The notes below the pieces were generated by a model. The model saw nothing but the letters and a program-made list of their open reading frames with translations. It ran no database searches and was not told where the DNA came from. Shown in pieces: positions 23,495 through 35,190 of a stretch of DNA of 64,000 nucleotides; the stretch's first letter is position 1, and every line of letters starts with the position of its first letter. Made by a program: the position numbers and the translations under genes. The stretch is from Undaria pinnatifida (taxonomy: Eukaryota; Sar; Phaeophyceae; Laminariales; Alariaceae). The DNA lies in assembly GCA_012845835.1 (NCBI GenBank), contig JABAKD010000022.1, forward strand, positions 6,003,042 to 6,067,041, read 5' to 3'.

Positions 23495-24545
23495 CTGAAA
23501 CGCAAAACAGGCGTACCAGTGAAGGCGAACAGGTAGAGGGTACGCGACCGCGAGTATTACCCAGATACACGATATTTCTGGTTTTCGCGCGGATAGTGGG
23601 CAAGGGTGTCCGGATCTCGGCCAACGAGTATCAAACCCCGTGCATGCGGCCCGAGAAAATAGCCAAGAACCACAGACGGTAGCGTGCGAGGGTGTGCGGA
23701 TCTCGTCGAACGAGTATCAAACCCGATGCAAGCGGTAGCGCGGAAGGGTGTGCGGATCTCGGCCCACGAGTATCAAACCCGGTGCAAGCGGCTCGAGAAT
23801 ATATCCCGACACCAACCGTAGTGACCGCCGGCAAACGACAGGCGGAACAGGGTACCAGTGCAGGGGGAGCAGGTAGAGTGTACGCGACCGCGAGTAATAG
23901 CCAGATACGAGGTATTCTGGTTATCACAGTTAGCGGGGAAGGGTCTGCGGATCTCGGCCAACGAGTATCAAAGCCGGCGCATGCGGCTCGAGGAAATAGC
24001 ATGCACCACAACCGGTAGGGCGCAAGGTTTGCAGATCTCGGCCAACGAGTATTAAACCCGGTTCAAGCGGTAGCGCGGATCGACCGGTATGTAGATCTCG
24101 GCCAACGAGTATCGAACCCGGTGCAAGCGACTCGAAAAAATATTCCGACACCAGCGGCAGTGACTGCCTATAACCGACATGCGGAACAGAGTACCAGTGC
24201 GGGGGGGAAGTGTATGCGACCGCGCGTAATAGCCAGACACGCGATGCTTTGGTTATCGCAGTTACCGGGCAAGGGGGTGCGGATCTCGGCCAACGAGTAT
24301 CAAACCCGGTGCATGCAGCTCGAAAAGCAAGGCACCACAAACGGTAGCGCGCAAAGGTGTGCGGATCTCGGCCAACGGTTATCCAACCCGGTGCAAGCGG
24401 ATCGAGAAAATAACCAGGCCCCACAAACGGTCGTGATTGCCCACGGGTCCGCGGTTCACACGTAGAGGTATGTAGGGGCCTCAGCGGGCACCACGCACGA
24501 GTAATGCCGCTCGCTATAAGAAACCAGCCAGACACCGAAACCATT
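23495..24545 (+). repeat. Higher-order satellite array
   Basis: The core GGATCTCGGCCAACGAGTAT followed by CAAACCCGGTGCAAGCGG recurs at about 23,605, 23,695, 23,753, 23,948, 24,030, 24,090, 24,280 and 24,361. Spacings follow a short-shorter-long pattern (about 90/58/195, then 82/60/190, then 81), giving a higher-order period of about 335 bp. The long unit carries GTACCAGTG, a GCGACCGCG segment and TAATAGCCAGA; a partial one precedes the first core at 23,495-23,604. One minus-strand frame is open for ~200 codons with a repeated LVGRD peptide, probably incidental. Confidence 0.85.
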
Positions 24546-24799
24546 AGTGATCGCTGGCGAGGATTTATGCACGATAGTAGGTTGCAGCGGTGCGGTAAAA
24601 AATCAATAAGGAACCAAAGAAATTACCTTGGACACCTAGACAGATGGTAGTGTGTGGTGCCGGCATATTCGGGACGAGTTAGTCGTACGCAGAGGTGGTA
24701 CGCGACACGGGGTAGGGCGTTGACACATGGGACACTCGACCACGCTCGGGGAGTGTTAGCAAGGACGAGATGCGCGGGCCAGGCGAGGCGTCGGAGCAG

Positions 24800-25830
24800 A
24801 GCAAATTATTAAGAGCAGGGAAGCACGGGAACCGGGAACCCCAACCACCATGTCTTCTCGTTGCACGTGCGAGCACTAACGATGAACGTGACGGAAGAAG
24901 CTAAAGCTGACACAGCTGCGGGGGTTATACTTCACGATATAGAGAGCGGGAAACGATTCCTTTTGCCTTGCTCCAGGCCGGCTATTTGTTTTTTTTTGTG
25001 TGTTTGGGTACTCGCAAAACTAAACTGCGCGATAGTACATGGTTGTGTCTATTTGGTTTGTTTGTTTGTTTGTTTGTTGGTTTGTTTGCTTGGTCAGTAT
25101 ATTTAATGTCATTTTCTTTTTCGATTGGGGTCTTTCTGATGACGCCCAGGTATTACTTGATTTTAACATCGGAATATGTTTGTGTGTTTCTTTTCTCGAC
25201 GGCATTCGATTACCTTGCTGTAGCCGGGGTGATCGCGACCAAGGTCGGTATAATTTTCAATTCGGAATTGAAGTATTTAGAGTAGGGAAGCACGGGAACT
25301 GGGAACCCCAACCGCGATGTCTTGTCGCACGTGCGAGCACGAACGATGAACGCGACGGAAGAAGCTGAAACTGACACAGCTGCGGAGAATATACTTCACG
25401 ATATGAAGAGCGAGAAACGATTCCTTTTGCCTTGCTCCCGGGCAGCTATTTGTTTTTATATTTGTGTTTGGGTACTTGCAAAACTAAACTGCGCGATATA
25501 TTCATGGTTGTGTCTATTCTGTTTGTTCGTGTTTGTTTGTTTGTTCGTTTGTTCGTTTGTTCGTTTGTTAGTTTGTTTGTTCGTTTGTTTGTTCGTTTGT
25601 TCGTTTGTTTGTTTGTTTGTTTGTTTGGTTTATTTTCTGTTCTTTTCTTTTTCGATTGGGTTTTTTTTTATAACGCCCAGGTATGACTTGATTTTCGCAT
25701 CGGAATATGTTTGCATGTTTCTTTGTATGTGTGATTGTTTTCTCGACAGTATTCGATTCCATTGCTGTAGCCGGAGTGATCACGACCAAGGTCGGTATAA
25801 TTTTCAATTCGGAATTGGAGTAGACAAGGT
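24800..25830 (+). repeat. Tandem duplication (~480-550 bp) with (TTTG)n microsatellite
   Basis: Units at about 24,800-25,275 and 25,276-25,830 share GGGAAGCACGGGAAC, GGGAACCCCAACC, GAACG(T/C)GACGGAAGAAGCT, AAACGATTCCTTTTGCC and AAACTAAACTGCGCGATA. Then follow a TTTG/TTCG run, TCTTTTTCGATTGGG and AAGGTCGGTATAATTTTCAA. The run is short in unit 1 (~25,050-25,095) and long in unit 2 (~25,520-25,630). Frames through it give Phe-Val-Cys-Leu repeats, a composition artefact. A short non-repetitive frame (e.g. ILHDMKSEKRFLLPCSR) is kept in both units. Confidence 0.8.
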
Positions 25831-25899
25831 GTCCTGTGCGGCATATTTGTCCAATCGCAAGCTCGTGAACACCAAAGCCGAACACGACGGAAGAAGCTA

Positions 25900-27732
25900 G
25901 GGCTGACACAGCTGTGCGTGCACTACGTATTCCTTCAGTAGCACCGGCAGCGATTATTCCCGCAGTTCCAGCAACAGCCGGCGGCAGCGACAGCAGCCGC
26001 AGCGATAGAACGCTTCGAGTGCTGTGGCGAGCTCAAGAAGGCAGCGTGCAGCAGCAAGGGGCACATGTAGCAGCCGCAGAAGCACCACGAAGCAACAGCG
26101 GCACGTATACTGCGTGACAGGTTTTACGAACAGAGCCCATGTGCGGCGCAGTTATATTCCAGGGACTCGCGGATTATATGGTATGATTTACCAGCTACTG
26201 CCGGTGAAAAGGGTCATGCTTCAGGTGCAGATGTCACGTTACCGACAGCCGCGACGATATTCTGTCAACACGGGGCTCTTAACGCATCACTATTTAGGCG
26301 CAAGAACAGTACCGGTATGAGCCAGGACATCAGCAGACAAGTGTTTGCGGTAGCAACCCAAAACAGTACCGGTAGGTAAAAGGCGGCCGTAGCAGCATCG
26401 GATTTAGGCAACGGCCCTCGCCTACTTTGAAATATGCTACCGACAACGGATATGTTGTACCTTATCAATCCATGTCATGCGCCATGCATTATAATTCATG
26501 TGGAGACCTTAAAGTAGTTGATATATCGCGCCGGTACACGTGGAGGAAGGAAGGTGCCATGCCTCACCGTGAGACTCTGGATTTATTGCGAGGCAGGTGT
26601 TCGGCGGGTTCGCCGTCTGAACAAGCAGACTCTTGAGACTAGATGGGTGCGGCGGGCCATCCGTTACGCGACACGATTTGTCATTCTTAGTGAAGCGGGG
26701 TCAGCGTCTACATAGCTTTCACCCACCCAATACGGTATTTCAGCAGAATATCGGTCTAACCGAGATAGCTCCCCGAAACGCCGGGATGCATTTGGAGGGA
26801 GAAGGGCGACCCCGTCAGCAAATCTGTATGCGCAGAATCACTCATGGCGCCCCTTGTACTCGATATCTCGACAACCAGCGGCGGACGCCAGCACTAGTTG
26901 ATGTCGAAAATCACATGGCATAGCTGGTGCACCTGCGAGCGGCAAGATGTCTGACCACGCTCATACGCACTCCGTTGCGTAGGAGGCTATTGTGAGCAAG
27001 TCGTTCGGGCGTACGGCAGCAGTACTGATACCAAGAGCGGAGGATGGAAGACGGAGACGTTAGTCGCGCACTGCATCTGGTCGACCAAGCGTAAACAGCC
27101 CCCAAGCGTAGAACAGACAACAGGGCCACGACTTCGCGACCGCGAGCGGGTTGCCACTGCCGTCGTCCGTTCAATTAGTTCCCCCACGTGCACGCCGAAT
27201 TAAGCCTTAAGTTTACCAGCACAGAAGCAAGTTTGGGTGATACCACGCAGCGCCAAAAAAACACAAGGAAGTTTGGGTAGAACCCCAAACCGGGGCAGGA
27301 GGCCTCATCCAACCCAATATTTACATCGAATAGTCGGCGGCAGCGTAAGAGCATACTGTAGTAAAGTTGCTACCTAATGAGACAAATGCATTTTTGGGAC
27401 AAAAACGATTTCCAGCATTTGGTGTGCATAACTAGAAGAATGAACGCAATCGCCGGTCACTTCGTTCAAGCCTATCTTCCTTGCGAGAACAGGGAAGTAG
27501 GCACAGAAACGGTCCAGACCTTCCCACCCGCCCTATAAGCTTAGTAGTATTTTTCTGCACGGTCATTTCAATCCCAGGGACGGGCACCACGCTGAGGGCG
27601 CCCTCAGCACGGAGATTATCCGGGGCGAGGACCACCTGTCTCGGGGCAGGAGGCGTCATCCAACCCATACCTTGCATCGAATGATCGGCGGCAGCGTAAG
27701 AGAATGTTGTAGTATAAAAGTAAATAAAACAT
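25900..27732. other. No gene recognised; short direct repeats at 27,290-27,370 and 27,638-27,725
   Basis: Bases 25,940-26,100 are CAG/GCAGC-rich. Bases 27,290-27,370 and 27,638-27,725 share GGGGCAGGAGGC, TCATCCAACCCA, GCATCGAAT/ACATCGAAT and TCGGCGGCAGCGTAAGAG, a direct repeat ending just before the left inner arm. AACAGTACCGGTA appears twice near 26,300-26,375. No coding evidence. Confidence 0.4.
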
Positions 27733-27993
27733 GGACTATCCAGAGGTTGCACGAGAGCAGCCAAGGGCTCGCCGATTTAGACCAGGCTTTGAGTTGTCTT
27801 CGAGATAACTCGAGCTGAAGTCTACGCTGTTTTCCCGAAGCGCCCCACCTTGCGCGGCTCTCCCGACTCTGCCTGGGTCGGCTTCGGCCGTTCTCCCCTC
27901 GTGTCGCGATCGCTGGTGCAAATTCGTGTTTTTTTCGAACTTTATGTTGCGAAAAGTCAAGTGCGTAGTCGTGGGTAAAATTACAAAACAAAA

Positions 27994-28470
27994 TTGCCCC
28001 ATTGCTATCCGTACAATAGTAGCCTTAGGGATAGTCCCGAACGATTGTCAATTGACTTGGAGCGAGTTCGAACGTCTGTCAAATCTTTGTTTTTCAAGTT
28101 ATATTTGTTCCTCTTTCTCTGGGTTCGAGCCTCGGTGTGTACATTGTTCTATACAGTTGCTTTTATGCTCTTTCTCCCCCTTCTTTTTTCTGGTTATGTA
28201 TGTACGGACCCACAACAAAGTGAAAATATCATTGTATGCCTGTTAGATTACTGGAAAAGTTGCTTGCTGTTGTCGAACTGCCGCAGCTGTCGCTCCTACT
28301 GTTTTTGGAATTACACGTACAAAATAATTACAGTGGAGAAAAACCAAATATACAAGGTGTATAGTCTACTTGTATATGTTTTAAAGCAAAAGAGTAGGAC
28401 CCCTCCCATCAAGAAAACCCTCACTCATATAATATATTACAAGTACCAACACCGCAGCTTGCAAAGATGA
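27994..28470 (+). CDS. Hypothetical ORF conserved in both inner arms
   Basis: A 158-codon frame has a 155-codon counterpart at 39,021-39,488 (minus); both end at the same place, just overlapping the MSID start module. The translation contains a hydrophobic stretch (FYTVAFMLFLPLLF) and a Cys-rich CLLLSNCRSCRSYCFWNYT. An alternative frame over 27,926-28,246 is also open in both arms, so conservation may only reflect recent duplication. No domain recognised. Confidence 0.22.
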   Translation: MPHCYPYNSSLRDSPERLSIDLERVRTSVKSLFFKLYLFLFLWVRASVCTLFYTVAFMLFLPLLFSGYVCTDPQQSENIIVCLLDYWKSCLLLSNCRSCRSYCFWNYTYKIITVEKNQIYKVYSLLVYVLKQKSRTPPIKKTLTHIIYYKYQHRSLQR

Positions 28471-28530
28471 GTATTGACCCGAAATTCGTCGAACTCACGA
28501 CTGACCTCCTTGAAAAAAAAAAAACATTAC
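28440..28530 (+). repeat. MSxD start module, copy in left inner arm
   Basis: CGCAGCTTGCAAAG directly precedes an ATG at 28,468 that opens MSIDPKFVELTTDLLEKKK. The same GCTTGCAAAGATGAGT context occurs at 39,015 (minus), 43,620, 44,071, 17,649, 35,701 and in minus-strand module A copies near 20,345, 41,825 and 41,955. It may be a 5' exon of a gene family captured by repeats, or part of a transposon. Confidence 0.5.
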
Positions 28531-28554
28531 ACGTTAAGATAGAAACAATGGGAC

Positions 28555-29110
28555 ATGGGATATCTGGCACAGCAGTTAACTGTTGTTGTTGCTTTGTTGG
28601 GGACAAAAACCCAGCACAAACCCACGGCAGCTTTCGTGTTCGTTAGTACCGCGCTGCACAGTTGTATAGTTGAAATACACTGGCGGATAACTCACGTCTG
28701 GCACAGTAGTTGCTTGGTTGGGATACACCGGCGTACAGTAGTTGCTTACTTAATATACACAGGCAAATAAATATGTATATACTGTGGCAGATTTAGGGTT
28801 TCATTATTAGTATTAACACTGTGCTCGGCGACGGTGAGGCGTGGAAAGCCTGGCACAGCAGTTGTTTACCTGGGATACACTAGCACTAGCTCAGAACCAT
28901 GTCAGGTTTTGGGGTTCCATGAGGGCCGTGCTGCGCGGAGATGGGGCACAGGGGATATATTGCAGCAGTAGTGGTTGTGTAGTTGGGATCCCTAGCGTGC
29001 ACATGACTGTTATTCTTGGCAATTTGGGGGTTCGAACCACGGTTATCACAATAATTACCTAATACCCTCCGTTCGTTTTCGCCTAGGGATATATATGCTG
29101 GCACAGCAGT
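28555..29110 (+). repeat. Interspersed minisatellite, TGGCACAGCAGTTG-type
   Basis: Variants of CTGGCACAGCAGTTG, usually followed by TTGGGATACACTGG, recur at about 28,567, 28,697, 28,733, 28,850, 28,965 and 29,098. The partner arm keeps them in mirror order (38,400-38,930). Spacing is irregular (about 40-130 bases), so this is an old, decayed repeat. Confidence 0.55.
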
Positions 29111-31304
29111 GAGCGTTATTTTGGTTTTGATTCGCTCGCATTGATTTAGCAGCAGCTAGCTGTGGTCGTGGCGGTAGAAGTGGGAGTAGCACAGTACTGT
29201 GTTAAAGCACGCCTGTGACTCGCCGTGCAGGGGATGTTCGGTGATGGTGTCGTGGCCATGCGGTATTTTCACATTATCAATACTAATGTATCTGCTGCCG
29301 CAGTTTACTTTGTTTTTTGAGGCTTTTATGCCAGATTGGAGGTTGGTTGCATGCTTGACTTTGGTTGTTAGTTCGATTCGCTACCTTTCGAACTCGCCGT
29401 TGTATATTTACCCTACTTCGTCACCCTGTATCTCCACGAGTTCTCTCAACCCCTTTGCAGTACGTTCTGTCGCTTGTCTATTTTCTAAACCCCTAGGCAG
29501 TACGTAGTGCTTATTTTTGTATGCTTTCCTTTCACGTTCCGGACCACGCCGGGCATGCGTAGAGCCGCGGGCGGGCGTCCATCCGCCACGGCGAAGCCCC
29601 CCTTGTAAATATGTACACTTTTTCTACTGTCAACTCCTTACGCATTGCCATGAGTCCTCCGTACTACTACAAAGTACCACCGTACCATATCTAGAAGTTG
29701 ACTCACATACGGAAAATGCCACCAGCAAAACGACCCAGATGAGGGTTGCTTTCTTCCTGTGTCTCTTCACGACCGTTCTTGGCGGCCTGGGGTCGATGCA
29801 AAAATCGATCAAGAGTGGTTGATTACGGGAGACCAAGAAGTCGTGCGACCGTCAGTAGAAGACGCGCAATAGAGCGAGACACTATCAATCACGATATTTT
29901 CAATTGGACGTGTGCAAGCACGAGCGGGCGAGTGCATGCACATTGTCGTTGCCTGTAGTGCTAGGTATGCATGGGACCACATAATCGGCTCTTTATACCT
30001 CGTTGGTGTACGACCGTTGCTCACAACTCGGGGGTGGGTGTGACGACGGGTTGTGTTTATCATTGACATGATCTTGCCCCCCCCCAAATATTCCCGTGCC
30101 TCTCACCACAGGCTGGACGTGGAGGACATGAGATCCTCGGCTGTGGCGTCCTCTATCTCGCGATCCACGCCACCATTGCGACCGGTTGAAGCCATCGTGA
30201 GGCCCTTGCAGCAGCCGAGGTCTCTCTCCCTCCCCCCCTGTCGATCGATCGATACGGTTTGACCGTTCAAGGTCCACCTCTCTTCTGTTCACAGTCTCCG
30301 TTTGGTTTCTCGGCGAAAACCGCGGCAAGCCAAGAAATTGTGACTGTACTTGTGCGATGGATGGTAGTGAATTTGGTTTGCATCAGCATACATTACCAGT
30401 GGGGTCCTCTCAACTAGTGCCGGTATATTGCACATGCAGGCACTGTTCAGGGCACCCGTTTCGTTGGGAACAGTATTTTTGTATTCTACTATCATTGCAT
30501 ATATAGAGAGTCAGAGAGTTCAAGGCGCGCCAAGCGATCTCACTGGCAGTAAAGAAAACCACGGCACTGTTCAACCGGCACTATGGAGAGACCCCCACTG
30601 GATATGAAGAGCAGGGAAATATATCACATTACGAGTACACTGCTGTTAAAAAACCGTGTGTGCATGTACACTATACGAATATAGTTCCAAACTGTAAAGG
30701 AAGCTAAATCTGATGCTGTGTGCTGTCTTCGCATGTAACAAACGGTTCTTTCTACCCAACGACCATCATGACCATCACCCAATAGTCCTGTCCATTCTGA
30801 TCGATCGTCCTTCTTTCTATTAATAGAGAGATTCAAATGATGTGTCGTATTCATACAAATAACAGACTGTGAAGCGAAGAGAAACCAAACGACAAATTCA
30901 CCGACAGACGGAAGCAAATGAAATATCAGCGTACCGGGTATAAGTAACACATAAGCAACAATATTGGACTATAGACTGCTAGAAGAACAAATATTGTTGT
31001 TGTTTGCTTCTCCTCTGGTCATATATCTGGGGCCCACGAGGAGGGCGATTCCGTTGAGGGGGGCGATTCCGTTGGCCATGCACGTCACGGGCAGAAGAGG
31101 TAGCCTCTGCGGTATTCGACGTGACTTTGCCCTGACTAGCATTTTTTTTCCCTTCCATGGGCCATCTTCCGGGGTCTACTGAATGCAGCTTCGATTCGGC
31201 AGATCGAGTCCCCGAATGGTCCACGACCATTCCTACAGCTCTCCCACAAACACATTGTACAGACCGGTATTATTATTAACAAATACTTCACATACCCTTC
31301 CCCC

Positions 31305-32480
31305 CCATGAGCGCGTGGGCAGAGAAGACCGTGGTTCAGTCGGATCACAGAGGGAGGGAGTTCACAAGACAAGAAGTAAAGACATGTGTACCTAAAATTG
31401 AGAATAAAAAGGCAGCATGGGCACATGAGATAATAGTGACTGAAGTAGGTAGATTTACCATGATGGGTTACTATGTTGTATACTCGGATGTGGAAGACCG
31501 AGTACGTACGCGCCTAAGAGGTAGAGAAAATGAGTAGTAGTAAACTTAGTTAAGAAAGGAGATAAGGCTGACCCGGAAAACTACCGAGGGATAACGCCAT
31601 TAAGCACCGTAGGCGAAATCATTCTTTGAGATTTTGAACGATAAAGTGGGAACATCGTTGGAGAAGGACGAAAAAATAAGCGAAAGGCCAGCAGGGTTTA
31701 GGCCAAATCGTAGTCGCGTAGACCATGTTGTGTGCCTGGTACACATTAGGTAAGATAATACAAGGTAGGAAAGATGCCAGGCTAACGAGGCACTGTTTCT
31801 TTCTAGATGTCATGTACGGAAGGCCTATGACACAGTATGGAGGAAAGGGTTCTGGAAAATAATGTGGGAAATTGGGGTCAGAGGGAAGATGTGGAGAATG
31901 ATGAAGATATTGCGGAATGTGCGAGAAGTGTTGTGATGGTGGACGGGGAACTATCCAAACGTGTTGGTATTTTACAAGAAGTTGCACAGGGATGCACACT
32001 ATCACCCAATGTAGGCAAGATATGTATTAATGAAATTGGGACCAGAGGAAAGATGTGGAGAATGATGAAAATATTACGGAATGTGCGAGAAGTGCTGTGA
32101 TGGTGGACGGGGAACTATCCAATCGTGTTGATATTTAATAAGAAGTTGCACAGGGATGCACACTATCGCCCAATCTATGCAAGGTATATATTAATGACAT
32201 GATATTTGCAGTCGAAGAAGCAAAGCAAGGAGTCACGATGGGGGAAGATACGGTGTCGATGTTGATGTTTTCGGGTGATTTCGTGGGGATATCAGAAACA
32301 CCCGAACAAAGGATTGCAGCAACAGATAGAGAAAGCACTAGTTATACTACTAGAATACACTAGGAAATAGAGACTGACATCTAACGTAAAAAATGCGCAG
32401 TAGTAGTTGTATGTGACGAAGATAAGGTGAATCCGGTAAACTTCAAATGGAAGAGGGGAGAAGATGCAATACCGATCGTA
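31305..32480 (+). pseudogene. Decayed non-LTR reverse transcriptase (LINE)
   Basis: Fragments in three shifted frames follow the RT order. REFTRQEVKTCVPKIENKKA comes first, then LVKKGDKADPENYRGITPL and ISERPAGFRPNRSRVDHVV. Next are FFLDV plus RKAYDTVWR (motif A), QEVAQGCTLSPN (motif B), and MLMFSGDFVGIS where FADD is expected (motif C). One catalytic Asp of motif C is lost, and stops and frameshifts abound, so the enzyme is dead. CAVVV and KVNPVNFKWKRGEDAIP mark the downstream part. A ~163-bp tandem duplication covers the motif A-B interval (31,868-32,030 and 32,031-32,195). It starts about 40 bases from the inner end of the left inner arm. Confidence 0.8.
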
Positions 32481-33520
32481 TGAACTACCGATCGTAGACC
32501 ATTACAAGGGCTCCGCATGGGTAGGGCAGGGCAACACTTCGAGTTGTTCTATTCAATACTTGATAAAAGTAAAAACGTCACCTCACACAATCATAGTCTA
32601 CGCGTACAGTATGTAAGGCAATGCCAAGAGTTCGATGTCTACAGACTAACAATCATAACAGCGGACTAGTATTAATAGCTACCGTTTTGTAGGTGAATCC
32701 GATTCCGAGCTTCTTCATCAAATTTCGATCGGATAAATCCGAGAACACGCCGACTAACCTTTCGTCTGGCGACGAAGCCTGTCGAGTGCGTTTCCTATTA
32801 CGATGTTTTTACTCAATCAAGCATCCGGGGCCGGCAAAGTGACTGACCATGCCTCCTGCTTGTCTTCTCTTCGTAGCCAATGGGAGGGGCGCACTGAGCC
32901 GGCTTCTGAACTATACCATGCATGACATAATAGTATACTTCGAAGTAGGTCTAATCTAGATCCGAGCTTTCCAGATCGTCTGTCTGTGTGATGCTACCGG
33001 GTCTGAGCCACTCCCGTGAGTGACTCCACAGCTCTCTGTCAAAACGCGTCAGGCAATTTGTCTGTCGCGGCGTTGCAAACCATCCCATTGGAAACTCATA
33101 CAAAGAAACCTAAAATGCACGAAAGTTTATAAACCCAGGGAAGAGGGGATCACTCGCGAGAGTGACCGCAAGCCACTTCAAAAAATACCCCCAGAACAAC
33201 ACAACCCCCCTCCTACCGTTGAATTGTTTGTATGCTGTCTCATCGTGGAAAGACGTGCTTGCGTGGTTCCAGGCGCAAAAACACGGTGGTATCGCTGCCT
33301 TCGTCATTCAACTCCTCGAATGCTATTGCGATGCAGCTAGCTGCAGATCGCTCACTTCTTGTAAATGCAGTACGCGACTACAGCGCTTACGATTTTGACA
33401 GTTAAGAATATTTCAGGCTCGAGCGTTTATAGACGAATTAAAAACATGCCATTTTTGTCTGATCGCTCATTGGCTGGGATTCATACACAAAGTAAGCGTC
33501 TTACCCGGGCGCGATAGGGT
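32481..33520. other. No gene recognised
   Basis: Bases up to about 32,670 may be the tail of the LINE (SLRVQYVRQCQEFDVYRL in one frame). From there to 33,520 nothing coding or structured was seen. Confidence 0.35.
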
Positions 33521-33549
33521 CACATGCCGGGATCGGACACATCTACAAC

Positions 33550-34290
33550 TCCGACAACCCGGGGACGAGCACGGATATCGTCGGGGTTGATACTTCCCCG
33601 AACGGTGTGGTATCCGAACCCCACCGGCCGATCTCTGATTGGCTATGGTTCGTATGTTGAGCCAGCTTCATCTCGGGAAGATAGGGTCCCATCCCCGGTA
33701 AGAGGTCGGTTCAGATATCTAAAACTTCGACCAACCGGGGAAGAAAACCGAGCTTTCTCGGGTGGACACCGCCCCGCACGGTGAGGAAACGCCAATCCCG
33801 CGTTCGCCAATCGCTGATTGGTTCGAGCTCCACAGCACCGTCCTAGGCGGATAGAGGCCATTCAATGGGGGGCATTTCCGTCGCACACGGGGAATATAAG
33901 GTCCCACCCCCGACTAATAAATCTCCGGAATCTCTACCGCTCCAAAAACGCGGGGACAATAACGATTACCTCCCGTGCCGACACCGCCCCGCACGGCATG
34001 GAACCCCAACCATATTCGCTTACCGCCGATTGGCGGCGCCACCACGGGAGGATGTATAGTCCTATCGATGCCCTTTGCAGAAATCCTGACAAATATGAAA
34101 ATACGCGGAAGTGTGGTGAGCTAAAGCTTTATTTTTCCCCATCCGCCGGAGGATAAAAAAAAAAAAAAAAAAAAAAAAAAACTGACACACCGGGGACGAT
34201 AACCGATTTCTCCCGCGGGTCGACACAGCCCCGCATGATGGTGTGACAATAATCCATTCACATTGTATTATCGTCGATTGGCTGTGCAAC
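33550..34290 (+). repeat. Four-copy diverged tandem repeat, ~200 bp
   Basis: The ordered motif CGGGGACGA, CGACACCGCCCCGCACGG and GCTGATTGGCT-type sequence recurs at about 33,558-33,650, 33,730-33,830, 33,950-34,040 and 34,190-34,285. Each unit ends in an inverted CCAAT box (GATTGG). A run of about 26 A at 34,155-34,181 interrupts units 3 and 4 and could mark a retroposed insertion. Confidence 0.7.
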
Positions 34291-34309
34291 TCGTAGCGCC
34301 AGAGACACC

Positions 34310-34690
34310 AGAGATAGAAGCAAACGAGCTATCAGCGTACCGGGTATGAGTTTTACATAAAAAACAACATAATAATACGGAAGAAAATATTATGTTGTTG
34401 TATCGTTTTTCTCTGGTCACATTTCTGGGGCCCACGAGGAGGACGATTCCGTTAGCCATGTACGTCACAGGCAGAGGTAGCCTCTGCGGTATTCGAAGTG
34501 AATTTGGCCTGACTAGCCTTTGATGTCTACGGTATGCAGCTTCTGCAGATCGAGTCCCCGAACGGTCCACGACCATTCCTCCAGCTCTCCCACAAACACG
34601 TTGTACATACATAAACAATACATGAAAAATATACACAATATATCCCCCCTCCCTCCTGCGAAATAGAAAGGGAGGGTGGGCGGGCGAATA
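34310..34690 (+). repeat. Third copy of the inner-arm end sequence
   Basis: Aligns in the same orientation with 30,905-31,263: ATCAGCGTACCGGGTAT, CTGGGGCCCACGAGGAGG, GTAGCCTCTGCGGTATTCGA, AGATCGAGTCCCCGAA and GTCCACGACCATTCCT. It continues through ATATATCCCCCCTCCC, which matches sequence just outside the right inner arm (~36,180-36,220). It lacks ~40 bases present in the arms. Confidence 0.8.
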
Positions 34691-34969
34691 AACTCACAGG
34701 GTAAAAACTGCCAATCTTCTGGCTTGGTCACGAGATGGTGCGTCACGTGGCTATGTATAGCTGGCTCGCTGGTTGTGCTGGCTCTTTGGTTAGGGCCTGC
34801 ATGCTACGCGTAAGTTCAAAACTGGCCACCACTCGTTCTATGCTCGCACAACCAGAAACTGGATTCACAACCCTGCAAAATCTCCCATGGCGACACACAA
34901 CGGACTGTATCGTTCTGATTTTGTTTTCCGCTACATCCAATTATAATCTCCTTTGTTGCAAGTTCTTTC

Positions 34970-35190
34970 GAGTTCGGACTGTTGTCTCCTCCTTCTCTGG
35001 CCATTTCTCTGGGGCCAACGAGGAGGGAGATTGTGTTGGCCATGCACGTCGCACACAGAGATAGCCTCTGCGGCATTCGACTCGACGTTGCTCTATCTAT
35101 CAGCTTTCCCTCCCTGGGTACTCATCAGTGGGTCTGCTGCATGCAGCTTCGAAAGACCGAATCCCCCAATGGTTCACGACCAGTCCAACT
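34970..35190 (+). repeat. Fourth, more diverged copy of the inner-arm end sequence
   Basis: Same module order as 34,310-34,690: CTGGGGCCAACGAGGAGG, TTGGCCATGCACGTC, TAGCCTCTGCGGCATTCGA, GTCTGCTGCATGCAGCTTCG and TTCACGACCA. It shows that this ~0.3 kb unit is a repeat family that existed apart from the palindrome. Confidence 0.7.

Larger units (their letters stand above)
27733..31263 (+). repeat. Left arm of inner inverted repeat (partner 36,232-39,745)
   Basis: The reverse complement matches 36,232-39,745 over its whole length. Identity by eye is over 90% and reaches stretches of more than 100 identical bases near 30,905-31,030. Outer edge: TATCCAGAGGTTG at 27,733. Inner edge: ACAAACACATTGTACAGA at 31,263. 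The arms are far more alike than the 5-13/45-53 kb arms, so this palindrome is younger. It carries an MSID-type start module, an interspersed TGGCACAGCAGTTG minisatellite and several frames kept open in both arms. Confidence 0.9.

Noticed and set aside
23930-24544. 204-codon ORF with LVGRD repeats
   Set aside because: Lies wholly in the satellite array; unit lengths are not multiples of three, so the frame is not consistently kept.
25500-25700. Phe-Val-Cys-Leu-rich membrane protein
   Set aside because: The residues follow directly from the TTTG/TTCG microsatellite; no sequence outside the run supports a gene.
29025-29060. tRNA gene at GGGTTCGAACCACGG
   Set aside because: B-box match only; the nearest A-box-like sequence is about 140 bases away.
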